64,000 nucleotides of DNA from Agrostemma githago (lineage: Eukaryota > Streptophyta > Magnoliopsida > Caryophyllales > Caryophyllaceae), in contig OY288243.1 of the NCBI GenBank assembly GCA_958450325.1, positions 30,219,844 through 30,283,843 on the forward strand, read 5' to 3'. Each line of letters starts with the position of its first letter. The first letter of the stretch is position 1. The position numbers were made by a program, and so were the translations under genes. A model generated the notes under the pieces. That model was given only the letters and a program-made list of their open reading frames with translations. It had not been told where the DNA came from and searched no databases. This document shows, piece after piece, positions 23,108 through 33,959 of this stretch.

Positions 23108-24508
23108 TCAACCGTAGCCCTCAAGGGCATGGAGGAGCAAGTCGAACGCGCTACCGACATCATAGTGGAGGCCTAAGAAGCGCTCGAGCCTAGCCAACCT
23201 CCACGGCCTCCAAGGAGGAGGCAAGAAGTAGGAATCCCAAGACCCAAAGTCATCATTCATGTCATCTCCGGGGTCTATCCATCCTACGAGCTTAACCGAC
23301 CTCTTCCTCCCTAGGCATCGCCTCCAATCACAATCAAGCTTCATCTCCAAGAAACAAGGCACAAAAAGCGGTTTTGGCCTCATCTCCTCGATGCACACCC
23401 CCACACTTTCCTCAAGTTGTGGTTCCCCATCTTCATCACTCGGCCCCACATCATCTTGGAGAAGAGGATCGAAACTTCTACCGGCTGTTTCAATCTCTTC
23501 CAAGTCCTTGCTTGGTTCACTAGCTAGGGGCTCTTGATGCTTAGTCGCATTATCGCACAAGGGCAACTCAAGGCTATCAACTTCACCCAAAAACTTCATA
23601 AACTCTACCAAACCATCCAACTCACCATCCTCCTCCAATTCCTCACCAATGTTGTCTTCACCAAGGGTCATCTCTTCATTCGTCTCTTTTTGGGTAGACA
23701 ATTGAGGTTCTTCAAAGCAAATCTCTCCTCCAAAGGGAACTACATCGACGGCTTCATGGTTAGGTTGCTCCTCTTTCTCAGGTGGGCACCCTTCATCTAA
23801 TTGCGATGTTCGGGATAAATACATTACGCTTTGAACCGATAATGCATTTAATCGAGCATCCATCGCCTCGTTTTCCCTTTGCATTTGGGCCATTAATTCC
23901 TCTTGTTCTTTTTGCATTTGGATGGCCATTTCTTGTTGGCTCTTTTTCAATTGAAGAATCGATTGATACAACTCCAAGTTCGACGATTGGTGGTCATTGG
24001 GGTCTTGTAAAGCTCCTTGATAATCTTGATAATCTTGATGATAATCTTGATAATCTTGATTAAACATGGTGTCTTGATGATGCCCAAGGGGTCGGGCATC
24101 ATATTGTTGGTAGTGGGGTTGAGGTGATTGGTAGTATTGTGGGTCATGGGGTTCATATTGTGGTTGGGGTGGAGGGTAATATTGTGGGTCTTGGTGGTAT
24201 TGGCTTCCATAAGGTGAATCTTGATTGAACATGGTGGGTTCACATTGATAACTCGAGTAATAGTCACCATGATCGTAGGATTGGTAATCGTTCACTTGTT
24301 GGTAGCCATTTTCATAACCTTGAAGTTCATACCCACTAGAGTCTTGATCCCCCCAAGAAGCTTGATTATGGTAGGAGGACGTCATGTCATACTCTTGGTT
24401 CATGGAAGAAGAGGAGTAGCTCATATCGGCTCCCGAGTATGTGGAGTTTAGATCAAACCCCATGCTTGCTCGAAAATCGTAGCTCATACCCGGTTGGAAA
24501 CCACTCAT
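23108..24508 (-). CDS. LARD-A protein, 466 residues, gag-position, novel-looking
   Basis: The only substantial protein of LARD-A. It starts 234 bp after the primer site and is fully open. Residues 1 to about 180 are extremely rich in Tyr, Gln, Ser, Asp and Pro with imperfect repeats (DPQYYPPPQPQYEP; QDYHQDYQDYQ), a prion-like, low-complexity composition. About 185-240 is a strong predicted coiled coil (LYQSILQLKKSQQEMAIQMQ, then QEELMAQMQ). About 250-390 is highly acidic. The last 80 residues are folded-looking, with basic and aromatic patches (RRCLGRKRSVKLVGWIDP; SYFLPPPWRPWRLARLERFL). No zinc knuckle or enzyme motif is visible. By position it should package or mark the element RNA; the coiled coil suggests self-assembly. 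Both points are inference. I do not recognise a named family. Confidence 0.75.
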   Translation of the reverse strand: MSGFQPGMSYDFRASMGFDLNSTYSGADMSYSSSSMNQEYDMTSSYHNQASWGDQDSSGYELQGYENGYQQVNDYQSYDHGDYYSSYQCEPTMFNQDSPYGSQYHQDPQYYPPPQPQYEPHDPQYYQSPQPHYQQYDARPLGHHQDTMFNQDYQDYHQDYQDYQGALQDPNDHQSSNLELYQSILQLKKSQQEMAIQMQKEQEELMAQMQRENEAMDARLNALSVQSVMYLSRTSQLDEGCPPEKEEQPNHEAVDVVPFGGEICFEEPQLSTQKETNEEMTLGEDNIGEELEEDGELDGLVEFMKFLGEVDSLELPLCDNATKHQEPLASEPSKDLEEIETAGRSFDPLLQDDVGPSDEDGEPQLEESVGVCIEEMRPKPLFVPCFLEMKLDCDWRRCLGRKRSVKLVGWIDPGDDMNDDFGSWDSYFLPPPWRPWRLARLERFLGLHYDVGSAFDLLLHALEGYG

Positions 24509-24742
24509 TCTAGCAACCGTCCGTTAAAGCGGCTCTAAGTCGCAAGAAGAAGATGGTCACCACCTCTAAGCACAAACTGTAGACTAAGAACAAACGTGAG
24601 AAGTCTAGTGCTTTTTGGGCACTAGACAAGAGAGAAATAAACCACACACACACAAGAAGCAAGGTAACCAAAAGAAAAAAGAAAAACACAAACACAAAGA
24701 CTAAGTCAAGTAAATAGGAAAACAAAGTCTAAACTAGTACCG
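24509..24742 (-). other. LARD-A leader
   Basis: 234 bp between primer site and start codon, without features I can name. Confidence 0.6.
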
Positions 24743-24760
24743 TCCCCGGCAACGGCGCCA
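24743..24760 (-). promoter_or_regulatory. LARD-A primer-binding site, tRNA-Asp
   Basis: TGGCGCCGTTGCCGGGGA on the minus strand, three bases from the LTR. Its complement matches the CCCCGGCAACGGCGCCA 3' end of plant tRNA-Asp as I recall it. Confidence 0.88.
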
Positions 24761-25707
24761 ATTTGATGGGAGGGATTTGTCGCGGATCCCCACCGATCAA
24801 ATAATTAATCGGCTAATCCTAACTGGGTAGATAGGGTAAGTCGGGTCGAATCCACGGGGACGGTAAGAGGCGTCTAGACTAAGGTCGCCCAAATACGAGA
24901 CTAGGTCAACGAGCTAAGCTAGAGAATGATAGGAGGGAGAGAAAGCTAGACTAAGACTAAGAAGAACAAACAAGGAAAACGGGCTAGGATTAGGTCGGGG
25001 TCAAAGAGGTAACGGAATGGTCAAGGAGGAAGTAGAGTGAAGGAGGTAGTAGGGTAATCTAGGTAATCTAACTTAGACCGACCTAGAGGTTCCTCATGGA
25101 ACCCATCCGGCGACACACACGACAAAGGAAGACAAGAAAAACAAGCATTTCAACCTACTTAGTCATTCAAGCATTCCAACAAACATGTAATGTGCATCAC
25201 TCAAGAAGAAACCCAAATCTTCCACCAACATCTCCAACAAACCCTTAGTCACCCAATTAACACCCTAATCACCCTACTAACCCTAGCAAGAACACTACTC
25301 TAACATTATCAAACTAATTCTAACAAGAACAAGAGGAAACAACACAAGAATCAAAACATACATAAACAAACTCAACTAAACTAACAAGAACAAGAACAAA
25401 CAATAATAAAGATTCAAACTTGATTAAAGAACAAAGATTAAGAGAAAGGAAAAGAGATTATACCATACTAGAAGATGAAAAGAAGAAGGAAACTTGCATA
25501 AATGGAAGAACCCAAAACAAACATCCAAGGTTGTCAAGCTTGAATGGAGATCTTGAAGAATCCCAAATTACAAGCACTAATCTATACTTAACGATAATCC
25601 AAAAGACTAATCTACACTAATCTAATCTAATCTAACCTAAAGTAGTCTAGGGTTTAATGGGAAGTGAAGAACATCAAGAACCACAGCTAAGATTACAGGA
25701 GGAAGGG

Positions 25708-25715
25708 TATTTATA
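25708..25715 (-). promoter_or_regulatory. TATA box in LARD-A 5' LTR
   Basis: TATAAATA on the minus strand; the promoter copy expected to drive the element. Confidence 0.65.
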
Positions 25716-25768
25716 GGGTTACAAATGGAAGGGAGAAGAAAGAAAGTGAAATGCGGGTAGAACTGGGT

Positions 25769-25938
25769 GGTCCCGACCGGGACGGGTCATTCCGACCGGG
25801 ACGGACCCACCATCCCGACCGGGATGGACCCACCATCCCGACCGGGACGGGTTGGTCCCGACCGGGACGGACCCACAGTGGCACCCTTAAACACGAACTT
25901 CATCCCCGACGGGATGAGGTGCATACCCGTCGGGGATG
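25769..25938. repeat. GC-rich minisatellite in LARD-A 5' LTR
   Basis: Five CCGACCGGGA(C/T)GG units and the following inverted pair. It lies just downstream of the TATA box, so the units fall at or near the transcription start. Confidence 0.85.
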
Positions 25939-26278
25939 AGTCTTGTAGGCCTCCAATATGACCCTTTCGGTTCCTCCTTGCCTCACGTGGACTTCTCATC
26001 GATTCTCGGGACTCGGGATCGGGTCTCAGAGGCTCGAGATTGGGTCCTAAGGTCTCGGGGTCGATTCCAAAGCATCGAGTCATCGTTCCTTTATCTCGTT
26101 GGCTCCAAAATGTGTATGTATCGAGTCGGAATCGCTCCAACTCTTTCAAATCGGTCTCGGGAACCTGAAACGAACTAAAGGAAGCATAAGAAGCCCATAA
26201 ATCGCTCCCAAGGAGCGATTCCACAAGGAAAATGGGACCAAAACACTACAAAATAGGCACAACAAACCACACTTATCA

Positions 26279-26283
26279 AAAAT
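26279..26283 (+). repeat. Target duplication of LARD-A, right copy
   Basis: AAAAT, identical to 18,625-18,629. Confidence 0.95.
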
Positions 26284-26763
26284 CCCCTTCGCCTTATGGG
26301 GGCACCGAACATCCTACCGAATACCCACCGGAGCCACACCATATTACTTAACCTACGGTTCCGAAGCCTTGCAACCCGTAGAGCTAGAAATACCGTCACT
26401 AAGGATACTAGCCGAGAGCGGTATTCCCGAAGAAGAATGAGACCAAAAACGATATGACGAGCTAGTGCTCTTAGACGAGCGTAGAATACATGCTCTATCC
26501 AACGTACAAGCCTACCAACAACGTATACAACGAGCCTTTAATAAACGAGTGAAATCTCGAAACATGCACGAGGGAGACTTAGTAATCAAGTCCATTAGAG
26601 CACCCCTTCCCGTCGATCCCAGAGAGAAATTCAAACCAAACTGGGCGGGCCCCTACCTCGTCAAGAAAACACTCTCAGGGGGCGTCGTGATCCTCACTGA
26701 CCTAGACGGTCAAGAGTTCTAAACCCCAACCAACAAGGATCAACTCAAACGATACTACCCATA
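26284..26763 (+). pseudogene. Tat-1 integrase, C-terminal part
   Basis: Continuation of the integrase split by LARD-A. Recognisable are TGATPYYLTYGSEA, LLDERRIHALSNVQAYQQRI, EGDLVIKSIRAPLP and the GPY/F module KFKPNWAGPYLVKK near the end, closing with DQLKRYYP and a stop. Two extra in-frame stops are visible (about 26,439 and 26,719). Tat-2 (45,343-45,858) and Tat-3 (63,121-63,999) carry the same region intact. Confidence 0.88.
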
Positions 26764-27069
26764 AACATCCTAACAACCAAATCCTGATCTCCGTATTAGG
26801 GAGAAACCCATGCAAAATAAACAAACAAAGCAAATTCGCATTGATAATCGGCATAATGAGTCTAAAGCAAAATCACTCACATTTTGTTTAAAAAAAAAGA
26901 GAACTACGAACATGGTTTGATTCTGTCTAAAACCGGATACGTAGTCAACTCTCCTTCGGGTATAACCAACGAAACAACAAACAAAAAAATCAATTACTCG
27001 ATTCATGCACAAACCGGAACTCCTTTCTACGTTCCGATTAACGAGTGATTTAAGTGACGAAGCACAAAC
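26764..27069 (+). other. Tat-1 spacer after integrase
   Basis: Non-coding. Its right part shows reverse-complement homology to the corresponding Tat-2 spacer (45,060-45,342). Confidence 0.5.
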
Positions 27070-27118
27070 AACGAGCCGAGGACGGGGTGAAAACCCGAAT
27101 GGGCACCCCGGGCAAAAT
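27070..27118 (+). repeat. Tat-1 tandem repeat array, left piece
   Basis: First unit of the array that resumes at 30,759. It contains CGAGCCGAGGACGG and CACCCCGGGCAAAAT and is cut by C2. Confidence 0.75.
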
Positions 27119-30100
27119 TGTAACACCCGCTATTTTTCCTAAGCATTTTATTCTTTCTGTTAGGACTTCGTCTTAACTCTGTCACTTTTGGCCTCATATT
27201 TTATCATTTTACTAAGCTTTATTTTAATTTTTGAGTTTAATAATTTCTATTTTTAATTTTAAAGATTTAAAATTCTTTTAAATCCATTTATTTGGTTTCT
27301 TCGTAAACTAAGTAATTTTTCCGCAAGGAATTCTATTTTTCTCCCAATTGACATTTTTAAGCTTGGATTTAAGTTATTCCTTTTTCCTAAAAATGTTTGA
27401 ATACGTTTATGGAATATTTTTTTTACTAAGATATATTTTAGTTACTAAAAACAAGCCATTTATGATTTTATTTCGAAGCTTCGCGAATAATTATTTTCTT
27501 ACGCGAGGTTTACTCGAATTACTTTGAAATGCCTTTAACTATTTTACGACTATACTTTTTATCAACTTATAAATTATTTGAGACTGTTTTCTCACATTTT
27601 TGGACCGACTAAGCTCTTGGTCACAAGTTTTATTACATTGTATTTAAACGATTCATTTTATCACATTAAAACGTAATCATAAGATAAATCATTTTCATTC
27701 ATTGTAGCATTTATGTCTAAGCTTATCTTACTCCCTCTCTATCCTTTTGGCCGGCCAAACCAAGGCTAGGTTCATTCTTGCATTTTTTTGTAAGCCTTAA
27801 TGCATGCTTACTCTTTTAAGTAGTGTATCACCCATCTCCACATTCATTCTCCACATTCATTCTCCACATTCATTCTCCACATTCATTCTCTACATTCATT
27901 CTCCACATTCATTCTCTACATTCATTCTCTACATTCATTCTCTACATTCATTCTCTACATTCATTCTCTACATTCATTCTTTTACATTCATCAAAACATT
28001 CATCACTCTTTTCTTCCCTCTTTGGCCGTGTGATCCTTAGCCTCTCTAGGCAAATTTTTGCTCCATTTCTAGTCTCAATCACATCATTCTTATCGTCACA
28101 ATCATCCTCTTTCCGATTCCTTCGTTAAGGTATTAATCGTCATCATTTTCGATCAATTTTTACCTTGTTTTTTTAGTTTTCTCATGGTACTTTCTGCCAT
28201 GATTTTTCGTGTTGGTAGGATTCTTGGACGATCCCGAAGCCGACGAATACATCGTTGATTCAGACTTGGAGTAGAGGTAACGTCGATGTTACTCGGTATT
28301 ACAAGATTTTAATTGAGTATTTGCATGTATATATTTTTATATTTTATTTTGACAATATATGTATGTCACGAATTCTGGAAAATTTTTAAAGTTGAAATTT
28401 TGCATGTTTCGATATTTTTATCGCTTTTACGAGATTAATGATTAAATTGTTATATTAATTTGTAAAATCGTAATAATCGGCCTAAACATGTAATATATAT
28501 TTATATTCTGGAAAAATGTTGTTTTTGATGATTTTTAGTAATTTAGTATTTTTCTGATATTTTTATATCGATTATTGAATTATTATCGTTTTCGGACAAA
28601 AACGATTAAAAACCGATTTTTAGTTCTAGTACTTAAACATTTTATTTTAATCTGATTTTTGACGTGGTAAAACTTTCTGGTGAAATAGAATTTTATGAAT
28701 TTTCTCATAATTTTTCGGAATTGTTAAGTGGATGAATTAATTAATCACTTTATATCATCGTTTATCGTTAAAACCGTGTTTGTTGTTTAAATTCTCGATT
28801 TCTGGTTTTTGGTTTAAATCTGGAAAATTTTATGATTCTGATGATTTCATATTAAAATGTATTATTATGATTTTTAGTGCCTTAATAAAATGTTTGGAAC
28901 GATAGGTTTGTTAATAAAATCGTTAATTGCGAAAACGGGTTTAAATGACGGTTTTGTTAAAATTTGTTAAATCTGGTTTTTGGAAAAATCTGAAAAATTT
29001 ATATTCTGTAAAATCAGGATTTTTAAAGTGTAATAATAATTTTTGGATATTAATACTTAAATCGTTTTGTAATTACTATTTTTATTAATCGTTATTGTCG
29101 AGATTGGACGATTAACGAGAAAACGCTTTAAAAACCGAGTTTTTAGAATTCTGGAAATTTTCTTTTCTGGACAGAATGTCCATAAATATAATTTAACTAT
29201 TTTACGTAATTTTTGTACTATTTATTATAGTCTTTAATTAATAAATATTGATTTCGGACAAATTGTGATTTATCGCTAAATTGCTTCGTCTTACCTAAAA
29301 GAATTATTTTTCCAGCAATTTTGAAAGTATTTAAATCTGAAACTTTAAGAGTTAAATCATCCCTTAACATACTCTAAATATATTTGTTGGTTTAATTAAA
29401 TAAAAGACGTTAAAAGATTTAATTTGACATTTGTCGTAAAATCCTATTTATAATTTTATCGTCGAAACTAATAATAATTAGGGAATTTAAGCTTTATAAC
29501 TTTCGAAAAACACCCTAATTAGTATTATTAAATATTTTTAGATGTCTCTAATCATTTTATAACACTTGTACGATATTTTAATAGTTTCATAAAATCAAAT
29601 GTTCTTACTTTAATAATTAATATTGTTAAGGCCGAAAGTATTAGTTTTATAAACCTATATCGTTTACTAAAATGTGGTATTAGTATGAACTAATATTTTC
29701 ACTACTTTGATATGATGCTATTTTTAGAAGTTTCCTAAAATAGAAGTTTCCTAAAATAGAAGTTTCCTAAAATAGAAAGTTTCCTCTTTTAGAATATAAA
29801 TGTTTACTTCTTTTATCCTCATATTGTTTATGATGAATACAACTTTTAAATATCGATAATGGTTTGCTTTGGAGTTATGGAATAAGGACAAGTGTGGGTT
29901 TAGAGTAATATAGTCTGGGGTGTACGTTTTGCCATCAACTATAAAGCTGGTGTGTCTATGTTGAGACACATTGGTCGTTGAACTGGGCATGGTTTGTGCT
30001 CAGGAGTGTGTATATTTTGACCTTAAACTTAGATATCGCATCGTGTAAGTCGCCGTCGGGTTGAACTGGATTACGGTTGGTGTCCAGGAGGGGTATACAT

Positions 30101-30758
30101 TACTTAAGCCAGGACCTCGCTGCACGCAGTCCTGTTATGGTTGAGTTGCCTAGTTAGAGACCAAAGTCTAATTTGTTTTGACTAAGTTCTCGAAACTAGT
30201 TTTTAGTATTATCCTAGTGAAAGTCTAGATTCTACATTAATCCTATCCATAACACCATTTTGATTATTTTATTTATTATCGATATAAATTGACGCAGGTT
30301 GGCAAATATCTTTATGTTTCTTCGGCAACCCTTTTAATTAATTTGTTTTACGCTAAAACTTATTTTATTACGCTGTTTTAATGTTTTCCATTTTTACTAT
30401 TTTTCCTATATTAGTAATTACTGTTTTAAAATCCTGTTATACGGCTGGGAGAACGTTGACGTTGCTCCCCACTGATTGTGGCTGTTATGTTTTTAACATG
30501 GCAGGTATATGTGTTTTCCTTCGGGTGGGCTAGCGAGTGGTTATGGATCCTGCTCGTTTTAATCAGATCACTGTATTATGGATTGTTAAACCCTATTTAT
30601 GGATTTCATTTTATTTTTATTTTGTAGCCATTTTTATTTTATGGCTTATGTATTGACTTACCATTTTTATTTAATTAAGACATAGTTACAGTGTGTTTTA
30701 ATCCCGACTCTACAGTGTTTCCGCCACTGTATCGCGTTAGATTTTCTAGGGGATTACA
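27119..30758 (+). mobile_element. C2: solo LTR of the C family
   Basis: 3,640 bp with termini TGTAACACCCGC and GGGGATTACA and no internal region. The left flank ends AAAAT; the right flank has one A fewer than expected, otherwise matching. Very similar to C3 over its whole length apart from an expanded minisatellite. Solo LTRs arise by recombination between the two LTRs of a full element. Open frames inside are incidental. Confidence 0.88.
27837..27985. repeat. 13-bp minisatellite in C2
   Basis: About eleven copies of CATTCATTCTC(C/T)A. C3 has no such array at the same place (about 50,640-50,680). Confidence 0.9.
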
Positions 30759-31200
30759 AAATGAAGAAACGAGTTGCGAGCCATCGTAAAAAAAAATAAA
30801 AATAATAAAAACAAAAAATAAAAAAATGACGAGCCGAGGACAGAGTGAAAACCCGAAAGGGCGCTCCGGGCAAAATGAAGAATCGAGTTGCGAGCCATAA
30901 AAAAAAATATATAATAAAAATGGTGAGCCGAGGACGGAGTGAAAACCCGAAAGGGCGCTCCGGGCAAAATGAAGAAACGAGTTGCTAGCCGTCGTAAAAA
31001 AAATAAAAATAAATAAATAATAAAAACAAAAAATAAAAAAATGACGAGCCGAGGATGGAGTGAAAACCCGAAAGGGCGCTCCAGGCAAAATGAAAAATCG
31101 AGTTGCGAGCCGTAAAAAAAAAATATATAATAAAAATGGTGAGCCGAGGACAGAGTGAAAACCCGAAAGGGCGCTCCGGGCAAAATGAAGAATCGATCTG
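30759..31200 (+). repeat. Tat-1 tandem repeat array, right piece
   Basis: Units begin GAGCCGAGGA at 30,831, 30,925, 31,046 and 31,141. Spacings alternate (94, 121 and 95 bp; about 118 bp from the unit left of C2), so the true period is a pair of units of about 215 bp. The repeated frames on the minus strand are translations of the repeat, not genes. The array sits between integrase and the antisense gene, as in Tat-2. Confidence 0.85.
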
Positions 31201-31509
31201 CGAGCCACCACAAAAAATAGAAATAATAATAATGTGCTTCTCATTAACAATAAGTCCAGCCTTTGTCGAGGCCTTTACGTCAAGCATCTGAAACCCGGCT
31301 ATTCCGGAAAGTGACAACATGTCAAAACTCCACAAAAACTATTACTAATACGCCACATAATATCAAGTAATAGGACATAATATAAAACGGCTAAACTCTA
31401 CCGGTCTAACTTCCTATACCCACCACCATCTGGGCGAGCTTGTTCGGGTCTTTCACCATTGACCCCTCATAATACAAGCCTCCACCGCCCTAGCCAAAGG
31501 CGAGTTCAG
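31201..31509. other. Tat-1 spacer before the antisense gene
   Basis: Non-coding 3' flank of the antisense gene, homologous in reverse to Tat-2 around 44,580-44,760. Confidence 0.45.
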
Positions 31510-32476
31510 CCAACCCTATTTCTTCTCATCACTGGCACCTTCAACATGAGTCTCATTAGTCTTGGCCCGTATAGATGAACTGACGGTACTAGGATCGGTA
31601 ACGATGTCTTTGGTCAGGCACTTAGTGGCATTTCCTCGAGTCGCCTCCCCGTTCCCTAGTGCCGCTGTCTTCCTAACTTTCGAGTTGCTCTGTCCTAACG
31701 GGTGTTCACAAACCCCCCACCGGATGGAAGCAATGTCGCTCGGTCGGACGCTCTCAATGATAACAGGACGCGAAAACCTCTGTTCCTAAGACACCCTAAA
31801 CTCCCTAAACGAATTCTCTGTTCATGAGTCGAACCTAAAAATACCCTTAGCAGTCTCCGAAGTGGATGGTTTAACGCTCATTTGATTCGACAACACGCGC
31901 GGATAAATATAAACCAGATCCCTCATGGATAGTATTAACAAAGCCTCGGTCGAAAACAAAAAAGGAAACCCGGTATGCCCACTGATGTTCCACCATGGGA
32001 CAGACCACCTAATGACCGACTGCCTGTTAGCCAAATAGGAAAGTCACTTCTCTTCGGTGTGACACTCACTCCACACCCGCACCATCTTCCGACCCGTGAA
32101 ACCCCTGTAAATGTAACCCTTGAAGCCCCGGGAAGGGTCGAACAAACCAAGATTCTTCTGTAGCCAAACCTGCACGAACCACGACAATACGTCACACATT
32201 CAAACCGGAACAAACACAAAAAAAAACCAAGAAACAAGAAAACAGGACACCCTAAGCACCTGTAAAATGACCCTAGAACTCTGAAAAGGTGCCTCATGGA
32301 GCCGGGCACGAGCATCGAGACCTAAAATAAGCTCACCCATAATAAGCAAAGAGGGTGATCGTCCATGTTCCATTCCCATCACAACATCCAGAACCCGAGG
32401 ATTACCCCAACCATCACGCACCCTCGCATCCTCGAAAAGATAACAACAAGCCACCGCGATGTTGAAGACACGCCTA
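31510..32476 (-). pseudogene. Tat-1 antisense gene (DUF7745-like), main part
   Basis: Runs against Tat-1. The upstream exon includes CCYLFEDARVRDGWGNPRVL and LLIMGELILGLDARARLHEA and ends at 32,260 in front of a GT donor. The next exon starts at 32,169 after a CAG acceptor with VWLQKNLGLFDPSRGFKGYI and YRGFTGRKMVRVWS. The same exon border is found in the Tat-2 and Tat-3 antisense genes. Downstream frames are broken. Tat-2 inserted at 32,481, so the 5' portion continues at 57,984-58,047 on the far side. The protein resembles the plant DUF7745 family as I recall it; the role is unknown. Confidence 0.75.
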
Positions 32477-32481
32477 CATGC
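32477..32481. repeat. Target duplication of Tat-2, left copy
   Basis: CATGC, identical to 57,979-57,983. Confidence 0.95.
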
Positions 32482-32779
32482 TGTGGACGCCAGTCAGCAC
32501 CGTCCGGCGCCCCAAGCGCGCCTGCGCAGGACCGACCCGGTTTTTCAATGTGTGGCGGCGGCCACCCACGCGGCCCCCTCCCTGACGGAGGCCGGTCTGA
32601 TCTCGCGTACGGGGCGATGTTTCGGACCTCGATTCGGATGACGATCCAGACTTGTACTAGACGGGTGCGGGCACCCGTGTTTCCATTTGGAATCGATCGA
32701 GTCGTGGTTTTAAATGTTTAAAGGCCGATTCATTTGGTGAGGCGACCTTTTTAGTGAACTGAATTCATTGCCGATTATT

Positions 32780-32789
32780 GGAGTCGCCA
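32780..32789 (-). promoter_or_regulatory. Primer-site-like decamer in Tat-2 3' LTR
   Basis: TGGCGACTCC on the minus strand, matching the first ten bases of the primer site. Confidence 0.5.
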
Positions 32790-32934
32790 CTGAGTCAATT
32801 ATGGGGACTCGGAAACCGTTCAAGTCAACTTTGATCCCTAGCCGGCTCAAAGTTGAGGGGCACGGGACCTAAAGATAAAGACTTGTACCCTTAAGCACTC
32901 CATGCCTGGAATGACTATTGTTCTGGTCGGTAGG

Positions 32935-33220
32935 GTCGAGCCGTAAGTCGGCAGGGCGAACCGTTAATCGGCAGGGCAACATCTTGGCCAAGCCGTAAGT
33001 CGGTAAGGCCGAGCCGTAAATCGGCAGGGCCGAACCGTAAATTAGTAGGGCAGTATCTTGGCCGAACCGTTGGTCGGTAAGGCCGAGCCGTAAATCGGCA
33101 GGGTGACCGAGCCGTAAATCGGCAGGGCAGCATCTTGCCCGAGCTGTAGGTCGGCTAGGCTGTATATCGGCTCATCCGTGAGTCGGCTGAGCTACATCTC
33201 GACCGAATCGTTGGTTGGCT
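32935..33220. repeat. Short GC-rich tandem repeats in E
   Basis: More than ten imperfect copies of a unit of the type GCCGTAAATCGGCAGGGC or GCCGTAAGTCGGTAAGGC. The unit contains a short inverted repeat (GCCG, CGGC). Confidence 0.85.
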
Positions 33221-33959
33221 GGGTCATGTCTCTGTCAAGTTACAAACTTTGAGCTCATTTGATACCCATTTTTGTGACTTATCTTCACCATTTTTCGGGT
33301 AAATTTTTGAGGAGTTTTTTTGGAAATTTCTGTGATGTGTCGAAAAGTTGGGTCATTTTTGTTTCACAACTTCGACAATTTTTGACTAGTTTTTGTGAAT
33401 TTTTGCGGTGGGATATCGAAAGGTGGATAATTGGGCTTGACATTTTTGTGACCAACTCCTTTGGTGTATAAAGGCTAGACCCTTTTCTCTACGTATTTCT
33501 GACCATGGGTCATGATATGACATACGGACTATCTATTTGTCTAACAAACAAAACAAGTGAGGAGACTCACCTTTTTTAGAGAAGCGACAGCACATGCCCC
33601 CACTATCCACAAAATTGCATAAAGTAGCTCTTCCCCTTTAATTAACCAATTTGTTTTGCTTATTCGACTTACGCAACGGCTTGTTTGATTTCTTAATACC
33701 ACCATGCTATCACCACTTAGTATAAGGTTGATGCTTGCTGGATTAAACATTTCCGTCGTGAGTCAATGTGCATCTGGGTCGACGTGCGCATAATTTGCCC
33801 CAAATGACAAGAGCCGAGCTCGTCATCTAACCGGAGCCGAGGCCGTGGTCGGCCTGAGGTAGAGCGGCTGAATCACGAACCAAATGCATCGTATTCAGGA
33901 TGCTTTACAAGGTAGTACCGGGATGGTACGTGGTGTTGGGCTTAACTATTCGCTGCACC
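33221..33959. other. Internal region of E, no gene recognised
   Basis: AT-rich part with FV-rich incidental frames. A possible polypurine tract (GTGGGGGCATG, minus strand) lies near 33,587-33,597. Confidence 0.35.

Larger units (their letters stand above)
18630..26278 (-). mobile_element. LARD-A: complete non-autonomous LTR retrotransposon
   Basis: 7,649 bp with two LTRs, an exact 5-bp target duplication (AAAAT), a perfect tRNA-Asp primer site, one 466-codon ORF and a polypurine tract. No protease, reverse transcriptase, RNase H or integrase is present. The LTRs differ at about twenty sites by eye, plus one extra minisatellite unit in the right LTR (roughly 98.5% identity), so it is much younger than Tat-1. 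The tRNA-Asp primer and single gag-position ORF suggest a derivative of an Athila-like element using enzymes in trans; that partnership is inference. Confidence 0.92.
24764..26278 (-). repeat. LARD-A 5' LTR
   Basis: 1,515 bp, nearly identical to the 3' LTR, with one extra 23-bp minisatellite unit. Confidence 0.92.

Noticed and set aside
27804..28128. Plus-strand frames with HSPHSFSTFIL repeats in C2
   Set aside because: They read through the 13-bp minisatellite of a solo LTR.
30675..31335. Long minus-strand frames (up to 191 codons) with repeated SALSGFHS words
   Set aside because: They are translations of the tandem array read in several frames at once. The same words appear in all frames and in Tat-2, so this is repeat structure, not protein.
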